Source: Bdellovibrio sp. (GTDB lineage: Bacteria > Bdellovibrionota > Bdellovibrionia > Bdellovibrionales > Bdellovibrionaceae). Taken from it: a stretch of 6,954 bases of DNA. Each line of letters starts with the position of its first letter. Position 1 is the first letter of the stretch. Where the stretch lies: contig PSRN01000142.1 in assembly GCA_003176075.1 (NCBI GenBank), positions 1 to 6,954 on the forward strand, in the 5' to 3' direction. The position numbers and the translations under genes are program-made. Below the pieces are notes generated by a model. That model did no database searches and was not told the origin of the DNA. It saw nothing but the letters and a program-made list of their open reading frames with translations. Positions 4,282 to 6,954 of the stretch are shown one piece after another.

Positions 4282-6954
4282 ATGCAAACCACGTCCATGC
4301 CGGAGTCAAAGTTAGCTCCGCCCGAAAAGTTTGTTTATTTCTTTGCCGCTGGGGAATCAGAAGGCCATGCGGGGATGAAAAACCTCCTCGGGGGGAAAGG
4401 CGCTAATCTGGCGGAAATGACGGCGCTGGGAATTCCGGTTCCGCCGGGTTTCACCATCTCGACGGAAGTTTGCACGCACTTTAATTCAAACGGCGGGCGC
4501 ATCCCTGAATGGGTCAAACCGGCCGTAGAAAAAGCCCTCGGCAGAGTCGAAGCGAAAATAGGAAAAAAATTTGGCGATGTGAACAATCCACTTTTGGTCA
4601 GCGTCCGCTCGGGGGCCAGGGCTTCAATGCCGGGGATGATGGACACCATTTTGAATCTCGGTCTCAACGATCAGACGGTGGAGGGCTTGGCCAAGGCTTC
4701 GGGAAACCCCCGTTTCGCGTGGGACTCTTACCGGCGTTTTATTCAAATGTACTCGGATGTGGTCCTCGGCATGAATGCTTCGCTTTTGGATGTGGTGCTT
4801 GAGGATCTTAAAGCCGACAAACATTACGGGGACGACACCCAACTCACGGCTGAAGACCTGAAATTCCTCGCCCGCCGTTTCAAAGAGATGGTGAAGGCCA
4901 CGACGGGACACCTGTTTCCGGCCGAGCCGCGGGAGCAATTGTGGGGCGCCATCGGCGCGGTTTTTCGTTCTTGGAACACGCCCAGGGCCATCACCTACCG
5001 GGAACTTCATGGTATTCCGGAAAACTGGGGTACGGCCGTCAATATTCAAGCCATGGTCTTTGGCAATATGGGCGACGACTCAGCGACCGGGGTGGCCTTC
5101 ACCCGCAATCCGAGCACGGGGGAAAAGAAATTCTTTGGCGAATTTTTGGTCAACGCCCAAGGAGAAGACGTGGTGGCGGGAATCCGCACCCCGCAGCCAA
5201 TTGAAAAAATGCAGGCGCTCCTGCCTGAGGCCTACCAGCAACTGACAGAAATTTACCGTCATCTTGAAAAGCATTACCGGGACATGCAAGACATTGAATT
5301 TACGGTGGAGGCGCGCCGGCTCTGGATGTTGCAAACCCGCACCGGAAAAAGAACGGCGCGAGCGGCTTTGCAAGTGGCCTGCGATATGATCGATGAAAAA
5401 CTGATCACCACCGACGAAGCACTTTTGCGGATCGATCCGGCGGTGTTGGATCAACTGCTTCACCCCGCTCTGGACCCCAAGGCGGAAAAAACCATTCTGG
5501 CAAAAGGGCTTCCCGCCAGTCCGGGTGGAGTTCACGGGCGCATCGTATTTTCCAGTGAGGACGCGGTGGACTGGAAGGAACGGGGTCAAAAAGTCATTCT
5601 TGTGCGCATTGAAACTTCACCGGAAGATATCGCCGGCATGGTGGCCGCCCAAGGGATTTTGACGACCCGTGGAGGGATGACCTCCCATGCGGCGGTGGTG
5701 GCCCGTGGGATGGGAAAATGCTGTGTGGCCGGCTGTGGTGAGATCGAAGTCAATTACGCCAACAAGACCCTGCGGGCCAAAGGCTATGTGTTGAAAGAGG
5801 GTGACGTGATCACTCTGGACGGTGGCACTGGCGAAGTTTTTTTGGGCGAAGTGAAAACACTCGAGCCGGAGCTGAGCGCCCCTTTTCTTCGCATCATGAA
5901 GTTGGCGGACCAGTCGCGACGGCTGGGGGTTCGGGCCAACGCTGACACTCCCAAGGATGCCACCGTCGCGCGAAATTTTGGTGCTGCGGGAATTGGCCTT
6001 TGTCGGACGGAGCATATGTTTTTTGGAGCTGACCGTATCGATGCCGTCCGCGAGATGATTATCTCTGACAATCGCGAAGATCGCGAGCGGGCTTTGGCCA
6101 AAATTCTCCCAATGCAAAGAACGGACTTCTATCAACTCTTCAAGATTATGAAGGGTTATCCCGTCACCATTCGCCTTCTTGATCCGCCTCTGCATGAATT
6201 TGTCCCCAAGTCCGAATCTGAAATCGCTGAGTTCGGCAAGCGTGTGAACCACGAGATCGCTTCCCTGCGAACGAAGATCCAGGCGCTTCATGAATTCAAC
6301 CCCATGCTGGGCCATCGCGGCTGCCGCCTGGCCATCACTTATCCGGAGATTTACCGCATGCAGGCCCGCGCCATCGCTGAGGCCGCCAGCCAGTTGGTCG
6401 GCGAAGGAGAGAGTCTCCAACCCGAAGTCATGATTCCCCTGGTGGCCGTGGACCGTGAGCTCGCCGTTCTTCGCCGCTTGGTGATCGATGAGATGCAAAA
6501 AGTGCAAGTTGAAAAAGGGCAGAAATTCGCGTTTCTCGTCGGCACCATGATCGAGCTGCCGCGCGCTGCTTTAACGGCGGACCTGATCGCTGATCATGCT
6601 GACTTTTTCAGCTTCGGCACCAATGACCTTACGCAGACGACTCTGGGATTGTCGCGCGATGATGCGAGCCGCTTTTTGGGGAGCTACGTCTCCCAAGGAA
6701 TATTCAGCAAAGATCCTTTTGTTTCCATTGATCAGGGCGGGGTTGGTTTGCTGGTGAAAACGGGGGTTGACTTGGGTCGGCGATGCAAGCCAGATTTAAA
6801 GACAGGTGTATGCGGTGAGCACGGAGGCGACCCCGAAAGTATTGAGTTTTTCAATCGCGTCGGGCTGGATTATGTGAGCTGTTCCCCTTATCGTGTGCCC
6901 ATTGCCCGGCTGGCTGCAGCCCGGGCAGCTATTTTGGCTCGTAAGACACAACAT
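4282..6954 (+). CDS. ppdK: Pyruvate, phosphate dikinase (C-terminus at window edge)
   Basis: The frame is open for 891 codons to the right edge. PPDK interconverts pyruvate + ATP + Pi and PEP + AMP + PPi in the cytoplasm, linking glycolysis and gluconeogenesis. All three functional parts are present. The N-terminal ATP-grasp domain has GGKGANLAEM (37-46), VSVRSGARASMPGMMDT (106-122) and an inserted helical region. The swiveling phosphohistidine domain has TTRGGMTSHAAVVARG (461-476), with phosphorylated H469 and the threonine T467, regulatory in homologues, two residues before it. The C-terminal PEP/pyruvate barrel has GLCRTEHMFF (572-581), RLLDPPLHEF (631-640), GTMIELPRA (754-762), SFGTNDLTQ (777-785) and the catalytic cysteine C844 in TGVCGEHGG. 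The terminal signature SPYRVPIARLAAA (868-880) is already reached and typical enzymes have about 875-900 residues, so few or no residues are missing. The stop codon is not seen. A good Shine-Dalgarno sequence and its own candidate promoter suggest a separate transcription unit. Confidence 0.97.
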   Translation, partial: MQTTSMPESKLAPPEKFVYFFAAGESEGHAGMKNLLGGKGANLAEMTALGIPVPPGFTISTEVCTHFNSNGGRIPEWVKPAVEKALGRVEAKIGKKFGDVNNPLLVSVRSGARASMPGMMDTILNLGLNDQTVEGLAKASGNPRFAWDSYRRFIQMYSDVVLGMNASLLDVVLEDLKADKHYGDDTQLTAEDLKFLARRFKEMVKATTGHLFPAEPREQLWGAIGAVFRSWNTPRAITYRELHGIPENWGTAVNIQAMVFGNMGDDSATGVAFTRNPSTGEKKFFGEFLVNAQGEDVVAGIRTPQPIEKMQALLPEAYQQLTEIYRHLEKHYRDMQDIEFTVEARRLWMLQTRTGKRTARAALQVACDMIDEKLITTDEALLRIDPAVLDQLLHPALDPKAEKTILAKGLPASPGGVHGRIVFSSEDAVDWKERGQKVILVRIETSPEDIAGMVAAQGILTTRGGMTSHAAVVARGMGKCCVAGCGEIEVNYANKTLRAKGYVLKEGDVITLDGGTGEVFLGEVKTLEPELSAPFLRIMKLADQSRRLGVRANADTPKDATVARNFGAAGIGLCRTEHMFFGADRIDAVREMIISDNREDRERALAKILPMQRTDFYQLFKIMKGYPVTIRLLDPPLHEFVPKSESEIAEFGKRVNHEIASLRTKIQALHEFNPMLGHRGCRLAITYPEIYRMQARAIAEAASQLVGEGESLQPEVMIPLVAVDRELAVLRRLVIDEMQKVQVEKGQKFAFLVGTMIELPRAALTADLIADHADFFSFGTNDLTQTTLGLSRDDASRFLGSYVSQGIFSKDPFVSIDQGGVGLLVKTGVDLGRRCKPDLKTGVCGEHGGDPESIEFFNRVGLDYVSCSPYRVPIARLAAARAAILARKTQH

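Noticed and set aside
5617..6507. Long minus-strand ORF antisense to ppdK (296 codons)
   Set aside because: It is a shadow frame under conserved PPDK coding sequence, with low-complexity His/Gln-rich composition and no domain.

Overview
The window reads as ordinary chromosome of a Gram-negative bacterium, most plausibly of the Bdellovibrionota or another lineage of the old 'Deltaproteobacteria'. This placement is inference. It rests on a GEMM (cyclic-di-GMP-I class) riboswitch, a small di-haem reaction-centre-type cytochrome c, a eukaryote-like alpha2 glycyl-tRNA synthetase, an Mrp without cysteines and a pyruvate phosphate dikinase. No rRNA, tRNA, transposase, phage gene or CRISPR array is visible.

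Layout. Bases 1-205 hold a GEMM riboswitch on the minus strand that points out of the left edge, followed by a perfect 7-bp hairpin. Bases 201-631 are mostly non-coding, with one doubtful small GTG-started ORF (364-639, +). An Mrp/ApbC-type P-loop ATPase (632-1465, -) diverges from a small membrane-anchored, HPD-less J-domain-like protein (1521-1901, +); 55 bp separate the two starts. The J-like gene converges on a di-haem c-type cytochrome (1913-2368, -). That cytochrome gene diverges from glyQS (2532-3911, +) across 163 bp that contain a 12-13 bp tandem repeat running up to the glyQS start codon. One base after the glyQS stop begins a nested inverted repeat of about 300 bp (3912-4210). Pyruvate phosphate dikinase (4282 to the right edge, +) follows and is essentially complete.

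How the genes fit together. They are separate housekeeping units rather than one operon: Fe-S cluster trafficking (Mrp), a periplasmic electron carrier (cytochrome c), translation (GlyRS) and pyruvate/PEP interconversion (PPDK). No obvious new multi-gene system is present. The most interesting material is non-coding: (i) the riboswitch, whose aptamer sits close behind a possible sigma-28-like promoter, recalling the abundant c-di-GMP-binding RNA reported in Bdellovibrio; (ii) the two-layer palindrome between glyQS and ppdK, which looks like a perfect 33-bp-arm element nested in an older, diverged hairpin and may carry the -35 box of ppdK; and (iii) the tandem-repeat leader of glyQS. Two genes (J-like and cytochrome) have -10-like boxes almost on their start codons, which suggests leaderless transcripts or misplaced starts.
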